Shown in pieces: positions 6,747-14,334 of a stretch of 19,444 bases of DNA. This stretch comes from Anaerolineaceae bacterium UBA6107 (GTDB taxonomy: Bacteria > Chloroflexota > Anaerolineae > Anaerolineales > Anaerolineaceae): NCBI GenBank assembly GCA_002428455.1, contig DIWL01000016.1:1943-21386 (forward strand), read 5' to 3'. Positions within the stretch are counted from its first letter, which is position 1, and the number at the start of each line of letters is the position of its first letter. The notes under the pieces are model-generated. The model was given only the letters and a program-made list of their open reading frames with translations. It searched no databases and had not been told where the DNA came from. The translations under genes and the position numbers were made by a program.

Positions 6747-7415
6747 ATGTGGTACTACACGCTCAATAATCAACAGGTCGGACCCGTGGATGAAGAAGAG
6801 ATCAAGAAACAGGTCGCTTCGGGTGCCATTACACAAGCCACCCTCGTTTGGACGACTGGCATGGCCAATTGGGCACCCATCGGTCAGTCCTCTCTTGCCT
6901 CGCTTGTGGGTTCAGTCCCGCCACCAGTCACTCAGATTGCCCCCCCTGCCCCTGTTGTATACGAGGATCCCGAGATCACCAAGATCAACAACCTGTGGAT
7001 GTGGTTCTGGATCAGTTTGATCGGTATTATCCTGGGTGGACTCGGCTTGATCGCAGCTGGCGTCATCTTCTTCATCATCTTCCACAAATCCTGGAAGATG
7101 ACCGAGCACGAAGGCAGCCGCGCCAATGCCGACACAGCCACCGCCTGGTGCTTCATCCCCGGCTGGGGTTATTACTGGATGTTCCCGGCGTTCCGCGGGC
7201 TTGCCCGTGAATTCAACGCTCTGTTTGACAGGCACAACATCCTGGCGGAAAAAATTGACCTGCGCATCCCCACCTGGATGCTCATCTGCCTCTGGGGTAG
7301 CGCAATTACTTTCGGTTTATCCCTCATCGGCTTCATCGTGCTGTGGATCATTTACACCAACAAGATCAAGAACGCGTACATCGCCGTTTATCAGGCCAAA
7401 CAGGCCGCTGAATAA
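6747..7415 (+). CDS. GYF_2 (DUF4339) domain membrane protein
   Basis: A 222-residue protein. Residues 1-52 form a GYF_2 domain: WYYTLNNQQVGPVDEEEIKK and the TLVWTTGMANWAPIGQ segment are typical. A proline-rich linker follows (about 58-76), then a membrane part with a hydrophobic hairpin at about 82-115, a Trp/Tyr/Phe-rich stretch (CFIPGWGYYWMFPAF) and two more helices near 175-205. GYF_2 domains are thought to mediate protein interactions; no enzymatic motif is visible and the function is unknown. The ATG at 6747 is chosen over an in-frame TTG (6729) because AAGGAG lies 6 bases before the ATG and inside the TTG-initiated reading. It is transcribed alone from the promoter at 6697. Confidence 0.88.
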   Translation: MWYYTLNNQQVGPVDEEEIKKQVASGAITQATLVWTTGMANWAPIGQSSLASLVGSVPPPVTQIAPPAPVVYEDPEITKINNLWMWFWISLIGIILGGLGLIAAGVIFFIIFHKSWKMTEHEGSRANADTATAWCFIPGWGYYWMFPAFRGLAREFNALFDRHNILAEKIDLRIPTWMLICLWGSAITFGLSLIGFIVLWIIYTNKIKNAYIAVYQAKQAAE

Positions 7416-7638
7416 CCGCTGCCCCCTTAAGACAGCCATCACTGTTGCGATTGCAACAGTCAGGTATTAACGAAAAACCCCCGCCTCTCGGCGGGGGTGT
7501 CGCAAATTGAGTCTTCCCGTTTCGCGCCTGCCAGCGCCACCCTAATTTTTTCAGTGGCCGTCCACTTCCCCGCTCTTAAGACGCTGCCGGACTCTTAGGG
7601 CACTGTTGCGCTGAACGCCTCACGGTACTCTCAAGGTA
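7416..7638. other. Intergenic region between convergent GYF_2 and sodA genes
   Basis: No gene is seen. It holds a perfect 8-bp hairpin ACTGTTGC-GATT-GCAACAGT (7441-7460) without a T-run, the - strand terminator at 7473-7498, and two copies of a motif pair. CTTAAGAC followed by CACTGTTGCG occurs at 7426/7440 and again at 7575/7601, with different spacing, so it may be a decayed repeat. Confidence 0.4.
7473..7498 (-). terminator. Rho-independent terminator facing the - strand (sodA transcript)
   Basis: ACCCCCGCC (7477-7485) pairs with GGCGGGGGT (7490-7498) around a TCTC loop. A-run 7473-7477 gives the U-tract on the - strand. It is about 140 bases after the sodA stop, so the sodA mRNA would have a long 3' UTR. 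It may also block transcripts from the GYF_2 gene. Confidence 0.75.
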
Positions 7639-8256
7639 TTACCTCGCTTTTTCGAATTCCTGCTCTACAAAACCCCAGTTCACCACGGACCAGAAAGCTT
7701 TGATGTAATCAGGTCGGCGGTTCTGGTAATTCAGGTAGTAGGCGTGCTCCCAAACATCCAGACCAAGCACCGGCACGTGATTGTCCATGTACGGGCTATC
7801 CTGGTTGGCAGTGGAGTAGATCTGTAGTTTTTTCTCGCCGTCAACAACCAGCCACGCCCAGCCGGAACCGAAACGTGTGGTAGCGGCAGTGGTGAACTTC
7901 TCCATAAAGGTATCGGCGGATCCGAAGGATTTTTCGATCTCTTTCAGTAACATACCGCTCGGTGCTTTCTTGCCGCCCGGGTACAATACCTCCCAAAAGA
8001 GGCTGTGGTTGGCGTGTCCGCCGCCGTTGTTGCGCACCGCGGTGCGGATCGCTTCAGGAACGTTATTGATGTTCCGCAGAATGTCCTCGATCGATTTGCT
8101 GTACAGTTCCGGTGCTGATTCAAGAGCTTTGTTCAGGTTGGTAACGTAAGTGGCGTGATGTTTGCCGTGATGGATTTCCATCGTACGCGCGTCGATGGCA
8201 GGTTCTAGTGCATCGAAGGCGAATTTGAGTTGTGGTAGTTCAAAAACTTTGTTCAT
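7639..8256 (-). CDS. sodA: Superoxide dismutase, Mn/Fe family (Mn-type residues)
   Basis: It dismutates superoxide to hydrogen peroxide and oxygen. The product is 205 residues without a signal peptide, so cytoplasmic. Metal ligands are in place: His29 (MEIHHGKHH), His84 (GGHANHSLFW), Asp167 and His171 (LDVWEHAYY). The glycines before HANHS and Gln152 in TANQDSP are the pattern of Mn-type or cambialistic enzymes rather than strict Fe enzymes. The ATG at 8256 has GGGAAGGGA just upstream on its strand. A strong promoter lies 40 bases further up. The gene is divergent from the MFS operon and convergent with the GYF_2 gene. Confidence 0.97.
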   Translation of the reverse strand: MNKVFELPQLKFAFDALEPAIDARTMEIHHGKHHATYVTNLNKALESAPELYSKSIEDILRNINNVPEAIRTAVRNNGGGHANHSLFWEVLYPGGKKAPSGMLLKEIEKSFGSADTFMEKFTTAATTRFGSGWAWLVVDGEKKLQIYSTANQDSPYMDNHVPVLGLDVWEHAYYLNYQNRRPDYIKAFWSVVNWGFVEQEFEKAR

Positions 8257-8295
8257 GATTTTCCCTTCCCGGTGATTAATTGTACTATTAAGATA

Positions 8296-8324
8296 ATAAT
8301 ACTCATATAAATAACAAAAGTCAA
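8296..8324 (-). promoter_or_regulatory. sodA promoter
   Basis: On the - strand: TTGACT (8324-8319), a 17-base AT-rich spacer, and TATTAT (8301-8296). Both boxes match the sigma-70 consensus at five of six positions. The -10 ends 39 bases before the sodA start codon. Confidence 0.8.
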
Positions 8325-8431
8325 GTGTTTTTTATAAGAATCATGTAAGAGACGGGTAAGGTGCATTGAATACACACCGCCTTACTCCAGGGCAGGCAAA
8401 CCGCAATCGCGAATCTTGCGATAAAGAGCGC

Positions 8432-8460
8432 TTGACAATCCTTTCATCCGTGAATACTAT
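8432..8460 (+). promoter_or_regulatory. Promoter of the MFS-DUF5054-GDPD operon
   Basis: A perfect TTGACA (8432-8437), a 17-base spacer and TACTAT (8455-8460, four of six). TATAAA at 8458-8463 is a less well-spaced alternative. The start codon at 8522 leaves a leader of about 55 bases. The stretch 8341-8430 upstream holds only weak inverted repeats such as CGCAA...TTGCG (8402-8420). Confidence 0.65.
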
Positions 8461-8521
8461 AAAGAAGACAGCGCAATACCTGATTGTTTCTCGAATTAAA
8501 TACCCGGATCGGAGGTGCTCC

Positions 8522-10000
8522 ATGAAACGCCTGCTGAAGTGGTACGAACTCCTCACCCTCAACGGTTACCAGCTCGGATTGAGCATGGCATCCAATGTGA
8601 TCAGCCCCCTGCTCTTGCCCGCCCTGGTACTGGCTTTCATGCCGCCGGAAAAGAAGAACACTTACACCGCCCTGGTCTACGTCACCGGGTTGGCGGTGGC
8701 GATGTTCATCCAGCCGGTGATGGGCATGCTCAGCGACCGCAACACCAGCAAAATGGGCCGCCGGCGTCCGTTCATCATCCTTGGCGCGTTGCTCAACATC
8801 CTTTTCCTGGGGGTGGTGGGCGCGTCCCTATGGTTCAAGGCTTCACCGCTCAACGCTTTCTTTCAGTCCGGGTTCGGTATCACTGCTTCCCTGGCTGTCC
8901 TGCTGCTGGGCATTATCCTGCTGCAATTCTCCTCCAATATCAGCCAGGCCGGTCAGCAGGGACTGATCCCGGATATCGTCCCCGAACAGCAGCGCGGTCG
9001 CGCTTCTGGCATCAAATCAGTGATGGAGATGGTGCCGGCTGCCCTGGTGCTGCTCATCTCTCCCCTCATCGATAAACAGAAGTTTTGGGTGGTCATCCTC
9101 ATCCTGATGCTCACCTACCTGGTGACCATGCTGATCACCGTGCGCTTCACCCATGAAGAACCCATCACCGAGAAGCCTCCCCGGCCTGAAGGCCGTCCCA
9201 TCCTGCGCATGATGTTGTTGACGATCATTTTTGTGGGGGTCACCCAGCTCGCCCTGCTGTTGGTCAAGGGCATCGGCACCTGGCTGCCCGAGGAGACCAC
9301 CAGCCTGGCGCTGCGCATCATCCTGGTCGGTCTGGCGGGTCTGCTGGGCATGGCCGGCTCGATCGTCATCGGTGTGTACTTTGGCGCGCAGGTGGGCATC
9401 GGTAAAGAAGCCGCAGGGCAAATGCCCTTCATCTGGTGGGTGGTCACCCGCCTGATGTTCCTGGCCGCCATCGGGTCGGTGCGCAACTTTGCTATGTTCT
9501 TCGTCAAAGACGTCCTGCAGGTGCCCAACCCCGCCACCGTCACCACCTACCTGACCGCGGTAATTTTCATCTTCCTGCTCATTTCCTCCATCGTCGGGGG
9601 CATCCTGGCAGACAAGGTCGGTCGTAAAAAACTGCTCGCCGCCGCCGGGTTCCTGGCCGTCCTCGGTACGATCATCCTGGTGTTCTCGCGCACCATCCCC
9701 ATGGTCATGGTTTCCGGGGTCTTCCTCGGCCTGGGTACCGGCACCTTCATGGCCTCCAACTGGGCATTGGGTACCGATCTCGTCCCAAAAGAGGACGCCG
9801 GACGCTACCTGGGCATCTCCAACCTGGCAGGAGCCGGCGCGGGCATCATCGGTTCCAGCATCGGTGGTCCGCTGGCGGATTATTTCAACGCCATCCAACC
9901 CGGACTGGGTTACCCGGTGATCTTCGCCCTCTACGGCGGTTTGTTCCTGCTCTCCGTCCTGCTCTTGCCGCGCATTAAAATCACCGCTTCGAAAGGTTGA
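8522..10000 (+). CDS. MFS transporter of the glycoside/sugar-cation symporter type
   Basis: A 492-residue, 12-helix-type major facilitator. The loop after helix 2 reads GMLSDRNTSKMGRRRPFIILG (Asp72, Arg80-Arg82). This SDR-x(5)-GRRRPF form is typical of sugar symporters of the GPH and SLC45/sucrose-transporter-like groups. The second half has the matching ADKVGRKKL loop at about residues 362-370. A longer in-frame reading from 8366 is rejected because it crosses the promoter. GGAGG stands 6 bases before the ATG at 8522. Its stop codon overlaps a possible TTG start of the DUF5054 hydrolase, so the two are translationally linked. The context of a glycosidase-like protein and a glycerophosphodiesterase suggests import of a sugar or glycoside. 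The substrate cannot be read from the sequence. Confidence 0.9.
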   Translation: MKRLLKWYELLTLNGYQLGLSMASNVISPLLLPALVLAFMPPEKKNTYTALVYVTGLAVAMFIQPVMGMLSDRNTSKMGRRRPFIILGALLNILFLGVVGASLWFKASPLNAFFQSGFGITASLAVLLLGIILLQFSSNISQAGQQGLIPDIVPEQQRGRASGIKSVMEMVPAALVLLISPLIDKQKFWVVILILMLTYLVTMLITVRFTHEEPITEKPPRPEGRPILRMMLLTIIFVGVTQLALLLVKGIGTWLPEETTSLALRIILVGLAGLLGMAGSIVIGVYFGAQVGIGKEAAGQMPFIWWVVTRLMFLAAIGSVRNFAMFFVKDVLQVPNPATVTTYLTAVIFIFLLISSIVGGILADKVGRKKLLAAAGFLAVLGTIILVFSRTIPMVMVSGVFLGLGTGTFMASNWALGTDLVPKEDAGRYLGISNLAGAGAGIIGSSIGGPLADYFNAIQPGLGYPVIFALYGGLFLLSVLLLPRIKITASKG

Positions 10001-10002
10001 TC

Positions 10003-11994
10003 TTGACCCGTCAAATTCATCTAATTTTCAAAACCCATCTCGATGTCGGTTTTACGGATCTGGCTCGGGTGGTGGTACAGAATTATTTCAAGAAATATAT
10101 CCCGGCTGCCTTGCGCCTGGCGCGCGAGTTGCGGGAATCAGCCAGTCCACAAAAATTTATCTGGACCACTGGTTCCTGGCTAATCTACGAATATCTTGAA
10201 CAGGCTACCAACACGGAAAGAAAGGCGATGGAGGAGGGCATCCTCGCCGGTGATATTGCCTGGCACGCGCTGCCCCTCACCACCCACACTGAGCTGATGG
10301 ACGCCGATCTCTTCCGTTTCGGTTTATCCCTCTCCCAATCCCTCGATGCCCGCTTTGACCGCCGCACCACCGCCGCAAAAATGACCGATGTACCCGGGCA
10401 CACTCGCGCCATCATCCCCCTGCTGGCAGAGGCCGGTATCACCTTTCTGCATATCGGTGTCAACCCCGGTTCCACAGTCCCCTCCGTGCCTGGTCTCTTC
10501 CGCTGGCAGGATCCCTCCGGCGTCGAGGTGATCGTGATGTACGAAAGCGGTTACGGCAGCGCCTTTGAGATTCCCGGTCTCGAGCATTCACTTGCGTTTG
10601 GTCATACCATGGATAACATGGGACCCCAGTCGACAGACCAGGTGAAGGATGTTTACCGCGACATCGAAACCCGCCTGCCCGGATCGCACATTTTTGCCTC
10701 CACTCTCTCTGATTTCGCCGCCCATCTCTCCACGGTGCGTGACACATTGCCCGTAGTGACCGCCGAGATCGGTGACTCCTGGATCCACGGCGTGGGCACC
10801 GACCCCATCAAGGTCAGCCGCTACCGCGAACTGCTGCGCCTGCGTACGGAATGGCTCAAGGATGGCAGGATATCCCGCGATGAACGATCGTTCATTAACT
10901 TCAATCGCTGGCTGCTGCTGGTCGCTGAACACACCTGGGGCATGGACGAAAAGACCTGGCTCAACGACCATGAGAACTACACAGCAGAGAAGTTTCATGC
11001 CGCCCGGGTGCAGCCTAACTTTAAAACCTTTGAGTCATCATGGGTGGAGAAGCGCGCCTACCCTCAATTGGCGGTCAACGCGCTGGAGGACACGCCACTT
11101 GGCAACGCGGCGCGCGATCGTCTGCAATCGATCCGTCCGCTCCTCCCTGATATGGCGCAATGGCAGCCGCTCCAACCCGATCGCCCCCTGCTGGAGAACC
11201 CTGCCCTCTCGGTCGGCTTTAACGTGGAGGACGGCAGTGTATTTGACCTTCTTGATCGGAACAATAGTGTGTCCTGGGTCAACGGTTCCGCTCCCTTCTC
11301 ACAGCTTTCCTACCAGACCTTTTCCAGCGCGGATTACGACCGGTTCTTCAACCAGTACATCCTGGAATCGCAGCGCCATGGCTGGGCTGAGGAGGATTTT
11401 TGTAAACCCGGCCTCTCCCCGCAGGATGCAGAGAGTCAGCATTGGCTGCCAGCGGTGAATGAGGTTTTTTGCCGTCATTCCCCAGCCGCTAACCAGTTGT
11501 TATTCCATCTGTCTTTTTCTCAGCAGGCCGTCCAACAATACGGTGCGCCGGGGAGGGTATACATTACTTACAGCCTGCCGTCCGATGGCCGCACCCTCTA
11601 CGTGGACTTGCAGTGGTTCAACAAACCCGCCGCGCGCCTGCCCGAAGCCTTCTGGATGAATTTCCAACCCGCTGCAGTGGAAGACGCCGCCTGGTACATC
11701 GAGAAGATGGGGCGGGAGATCTCCCCCCTCGAGGTGGTGGAAAACGGCAACCGCCATCTGCACGCCAGCGGTCAATATGTGGTCTGTCGTAACCCCGGCA
11801 GAAGCCTCACTCTTTCCGCCCTCGATTCTCCGCTGGTCGCACCCGGTCAGCGCTCGCTGCTGAACTTCACCAATGACCAGCCCGATATGCGCGAGGGGGT
11901 GCACTTCTGCCTTCATAACAACCTGTGGGGAACCAATTTCCCGATGTGGTTTGAAGAGGATTGCCGCTTCAGGTTTACCATCACAGTTGATTGA
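10003..11994 (+). CDS. DUF5054 / glycoside hydrolase family 38-like protein
   Basis: A 663-residue protein without a signal peptide. The N-terminus HLIFKTHLDVGFTD has the His12-x-Asp14 pair that binds zinc in GH38 alpha-mannosidases. The conserved blocks TTGSWLIYEYL (about 55-65), WHALPLTTHTELMD (about 87-100), AKMTDVPGHTRA with Asp129 (a possible nucleophile by position) and VAEHTWGMDEKTW with His310 follow. This pattern is that of the DUF5054 group, related to the GH38 N-terminal domain and common in soil and Chloroflexota genomes. The C-terminal half is beta-rich, like the GH38 C-terminal domains. The start is a TTG at 10003, six bases after GAAAGG; a second TTG at 9997 overlaps the ribosome-binding site. 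Probable role: cytoplasmic hydrolysis of a glycoside imported by the MFS protein. The activity is not established. Confidence 0.82.
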   Translation: MTRQIHLIFKTHLDVGFTDLARVVVQNYFKKYIPAALRLARELRESASPQKFIWTTGSWLIYEYLEQATNTERKAMEEGILAGDIAWHALPLTTHTELMDADLFRFGLSLSQSLDARFDRRTTAAKMTDVPGHTRAIIPLLAEAGITFLHIGVNPGSTVPSVPGLFRWQDPSGVEVIVMYESGYGSAFEIPGLEHSLAFGHTMDNMGPQSTDQVKDVYRDIETRLPGSHIFASTLSDFAAHLSTVRDTLPVVTAEIGDSWIHGVGTDPIKVSRYRELLRLRTEWLKDGRISRDERSFINFNRWLLLVAEHTWGMDEKTWLNDHENYTAEKFHAARVQPNFKTFESSWVEKRAYPQLAVNALEDTPLGNAARDRLQSIRPLLPDMAQWQPLQPDRPLLENPALSVGFNVEDGSVFDLLDRNNSVSWVNGSAPFSQLSYQTFSSADYDRFFNQYILESQRHGWAEEDFCKPGLSPQDAESQHWLPAVNEVFCRHSPAANQLLFHLSFSQQAVQQYGAPGRVYITYSLPSDGRTLYVDLQWFNKPAARLPEAFWMNFQPAAVEDAAWYIEKMGREISPLEVVENGNRHLHASGQYVVCRNPGRSLTLSALDSPLVAPGQRSLLNFTNDQPDMREGVHFCLHNNLWGTNFPMWFEEDCRFRFTITVD

Positions 11995-12008
11995 CTACGG
12001 AGTAACCG

Positions 12009-12764
12009 ATGGATAAATTATCTTTACCCGGACGGACCAAACCCTACCTGATGGCGCACCGCGGTAACCGCGTGCTCTGCCCGGAGAACACACTCTCCTC
12101 CTTTTCCAAAGCCTTCCAGGAAGGCGCAGACATCCTCGAAACCGACCTCCACCTCAGCGCGGACGAGGTCTTTATGTGCATCCATGACGCCACCGTTGAC
12201 CGTACCACCAATGGCAGCGGGGCGGTGTGCGAAAAAACACTGGCGGAACTCAAGCAGCTCAGCGCTTCCAACGGGTTTGCCGGATATGAAAACGAGCGCA
12301 TCCCGACCCTTTCTGAAACCGCTGCCATTCTGCCGGCCGGCGTCGCCCTGGCGCTGGAGTTGAAGACTGACCGCTTCCTCGAACCCGAGGTGTGTCGTAG
12401 GTTGCTTGAAGAGCTGCACACCGCTGGCATCCTGGAGCGTACACTCGTCCTCTCGTTCTCCCTCCCGCGTTTGCAGGCGGTCAAAGCGGTCGAACATTCC
12501 CTTCCGATAGGCTGGATCACCATGGCGAAACTTTTCCCTCACCCGCAGCCCGAGGTGCTCGGACCCTTCTGGCCGGCAGTCTTCCTTAACCCGTTCTTCG
12601 TCCGCCGCGCCCACCACCGCCAGCAACTGGTCTGCCCGCTCGATCCCATCCCGGACGGACGCCTTTGGTATTACAAATGGCTGAACTGTGACGCGGTCGT
12701 TTCAGACAACCCCGGCGCAACCCTTCAGGCTCTAAAGCGTATATCCTTTAAGAATTCTGATTGA
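12009..12764 (+). CDS. Glycerophosphodiester phosphodiesterase (GDPD family)
   Basis: A 251-residue protein predicted to cleave glycerophosphodiesters into glycerol 3-phosphate and an alcohol. The family's active-site residues are present: His17-Arg18 in MAHRGN, Glu44 and Asp46 in ILETDLHLSADEVF, His59-Asp60 in CIHDATVDRTTNGSG, and Glu117 in ALELK. No signal peptide is seen, so it is cytoplasmic. GGAG is 6 bases before the ATG, and the gene starts 14 bases after the DUF5054 stop, in one operon. The segment LGPFWPAVFLNPFFVRRAHH replaces the better-conserved C-terminal barrel strands of E. coli GlpQ/UgpQ, but CDAVVSDNP near the end is normal. The substrate may be a glycerophosphodiester or a sugar-linked one. 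Confidence 0.92.
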   Translation: MDKLSLPGRTKPYLMAHRGNRVLCPENTLSSFSKAFQEGADILETDLHLSADEVFMCIHDATVDRTTNGSGAVCEKTLAELKQLSASNGFAGYENERIPTLSETAAILPAGVALALELKTDRFLEPEVCRRLLEELHTAGILERTLVLSFSLPRLQAVKAVEHSLPIGWITMAKLFPHPQPEVLGPFWPAVFLNPFFVRRAHHRQQLVCPLDPIPDGRLWYYKWLNCDAVVSDNPGATLQALKRISFKNSD

Positions 12765-12781
12765 AGGACCGAGGTATCCTC

Positions 12782-13780
12782 ATGAATAATGAACTCAAAC
12801 GGACTTCCTTTTTTTGGCCGATCGTCCTGATTGGCGCCGGCGTCATTCTGTTGTTGCGCAACCTCGGTATCATTCAGGCGTTCAACTTCAATACCCTGCT
12901 TCGCTTGTGGCCTCTCCTCCTGGTGGTGATCGGTCTTGACCTGATTTTCGGACACAAGTCTCCCTGGGTGGGCGGTTTGATCGGGCTGATTACGGTGGCT
13001 GCTGTGGTCGCTTTCCTTTATTACGCCCCCAGCATGGGTATCAACCCGACTTCAGGGGTAAAGACCGAGGTGGTTTCCGCCCCTCTTGAAAACACGCAGC
13101 GCGTGGAATATAACCTGGACACTTCCTATGCGCCGGTCACGGTCAGTGCCTTATCCGGTTCGACCGACCTGGTCAACGCCACCATTATTCATCATGGGCA
13201 GCTTGAATTTGACGTTATTGGGGATAGCGATAAAACGGTGAATTTGAGTGAGATGATCACCAATGATTCATGGTTTTCACTCGACCTGGGTCTTTCCGGA
13301 CAAAAATGGGATATTGGTTTCAATCCCTCCGTTCCCACTTCCATCAATGTCAATGGCGGTTCCGGTTCGATTAAGATGGACCTGACCGGGATAATGTTGG
13401 ATTCGTTGCGCGCACATTTCGGTTACGGCTCCTCGCATATCATCTTACCAGCCTCTGCAACTCCATACGGCGTGGAGATAGAAAGCGGCTCCGGCTCGGT
13501 GAGCCTGTCGTTACCGGTCAGTACGGATGTTACCCTCAAACTCGATACTGGCAGCGGATCCGTGTGTGTGTCTGTTCCCGTTGGTTCCGGTCTTATGGTC
13601 GAAGTGTTGGATGACGGGTCGGGCAGTGTCAATCTCCCCGCAATGACCCTTACACAAGGGGACGGTGCCTTTGAAAACGACACCTGGCAGACCGCTGATT
13701 TTACCAACGCTGCCAACAAGATCACCATTCAAATTGTGAACCGCGGCTCCGGCAGTATTAACATCAACATCGATAACTAA
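12782..13780 (+). CDS. LiaF-like/DUF4097-like envelope protein with a GSGS repeat domain
   Basis: A 332-residue protein. Residues 10-85 hold three or four hydrophobic segments (WPIVLIGAGVILLLRNLGII, LLRLWPLLLVVIGLDLIFG, VGGLIGLITVAAVVAFLYY) in the LiaI/LiaF/DUF5668 pattern. The rest is a beta-rich domain resembling LiaF-type C-terminal or DUF4097 putative-adhesin domains. In it GSGS-(I/V) turns recur at residues 193, 236, 257, 279 and 322, with a degenerate GYGSS at 214: a 21/22-residue period that suggests stacked beta-coils. The ATG at 12782 has GAGG 7 bases upstream; an upstream TTG (12761) overlaps the GDPD stop and is rejected. It is the last gene before a terminator. LiaF proteins sense or modulate envelope stress, but no LiaRS pair is nearby, so the role is unknown. 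Confidence 0.8.
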   Translation: MNNELKRTSFFWPIVLIGAGVILLLRNLGIIQAFNFNTLLRLWPLLLVVIGLDLIFGHKSPWVGGLIGLITVAAVVAFLYYAPSMGINPTSGVKTEVVSAPLENTQRVEYNLDTSYAPVTVSALSGSTDLVNATIIHHGQLEFDVIGDSDKTVNLSEMITNDSWFSLDLGLSGQKWDIGFNPSVPTSINVNGGSGSIKMDLTGIMLDSLRAHFGYGSSHIILPASATPYGVEIESGSGSVSLSLPVSTDVTLKLDTGSGSVCVSVPVGSGLMVEVLDDGSGSVNLPAMTLTQGDGAFENDTWQTADFTNAANKITIQIVNRGSGSININIDN

Positions 13781-13798
13781 GCGGCGATCGAAAACGAT

Positions 13799-13825
13799 AA
13801 ATATCCCGCTGCGGCGGGATATTTT
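13799..13825 (+). terminator. Rho-independent terminator after the LiaF-like gene
   Basis: An 11-bp stem with the core ATATCCCGC (13801-13809) and GCGGGATAT (13814-13822), loop TGCG, followed by TTTTATTTA. It ends the operon and lies only about nine bases before the -10 of the zur operon. Confidence 0.88.
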
Positions 13826-13830
13826 ATTTA

Positions 13831-13863
13831 TGGTATAATCTTATTGAAAATGATTTTCAATAA
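13831..13863 (+). promoter_or_regulatory. zur operon promoter with Fur/Zur-family box
   Basis: TGGTATAAT (13831-13839) is a perfect extended -10 with no usable -35, since that position falls in the terminator hairpin. It is followed immediately by an inverted repeat with 11-base arms around one central base (13841-13863), whose 15-base core is TGAAAATGATTTTCA. That 7-1-7 core matches the Zur box reported for actinobacteria as I remember it. It would cover the transcription start, so zinc-loaded Zur should repress its own operon. Confidence 0.85.
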
Positions 13864-13875
13864 GGGAAGGTGAAC

Positions 13876-14334
13876 ATGGACAGGATCGACCAGTGGGTGA
13901 GGGTTTTACAAAAGAGCGGTTGCCGTATCACCGCTCCGCGCCGCGCGATCATCGAGATCATTGCCAACAGCCAGCGCGCCCTGCAACCCATTGAGGTGTA
14001 TCACCTCAGTAAACAACAATATCCGGGCATCGGACTGGTGACGGTCTACCGCACCCTGGACAGGTTGGAAGAGCTCGGTTTGATTCGGCGTGTGCATCAG
14101 GAGGATGGCTGTCACACGCTGATGCCTGCCGCCAACGGTCATGAACACTACCTGGTGTGCACCGGCTGCGGTCGTACCATCCTCTTCCAGGGCGATGACC
14201 TTAGTGCCCTGTTTTCACGGGTCGAAACGAAAACCGGTTTCCAGGTCAATGAACACTGGCTGCAACTTTTCGGAATTTGCCCAGATTGTCTGGATCACAA
14301 GGTTGTTATTGAAAAGGAGGCTCGTCATGCATAA
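13876..14334 (+). CDS. zur: Fur-family metalloregulator, probably zinc uptake regulator Zur
   Basis: A 152-residue Fur-family repressor. The winged helix spans about residues 12-75, with the recognition region GIGLVTVYRTLDRLEELGLI. The dimerisation domain has the family HEHYLVC motif (His89, His91) and two Cys-x-x-Cys pairs (Cys95/Cys98 and Cys135/Cys138) for a structural zinc. Zur is preferred over Fur or PerR because it heads a ZnuACB-type operon and its own promoter carries a TGAAAATGATTTTCA box. The ATG at 13876 has GGGAAGG 5 bases upstream; a GTG at 13870 overlaps that ribosome-binding site and is rejected. Its last codons overlap znuA by eight bases. Manganese- or iron-specific regulation cannot be fully excluded from sequence alone. 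Confidence 0.88.
   Translation: MDRIDQWVRVLQKSGCRITAPRRAIIEIIANSQRALQPIEVYHLSKQQYPGIGLVTVYRTLDRLEELGLIRRVHQEDGCHTLMPAANGHEHYLVCTGCGRTILFQGDDLSALFSRVETKTGFQVNEHWLQLFGICPDCLDHKVVIEKEARHA

Noticed and set aside
7441..7460. Perfect 8-bp hairpin considered as the + terminator of the GYF_2 gene
   Set aside because: No T-run follows on either strand; kept only as part of the intergenic description.
8366..8521. N-terminal extension of the MFS gene
   Set aside because: It would place coding sequence over a TTGACA-17-TACTAT promoter. The ATG at 8522 has an ideal GGAGG and starts where family members start.
9017..9898. 293-codon open frame on the - strand
   Set aside because: It is antisense to the MFS transporter, with an Asp/His/Gln/Gly-rich low-complexity product typical of shadow frames in GC-rich genes, and has no ribosome-binding site or family motif.
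14141..14326. N-terminal extension of the ZnuA gene
   Set aside because: It overlaps the end of zur in another frame. The lipoprotein signal begins at the ATG at 14327, behind AAAAGGAGG.
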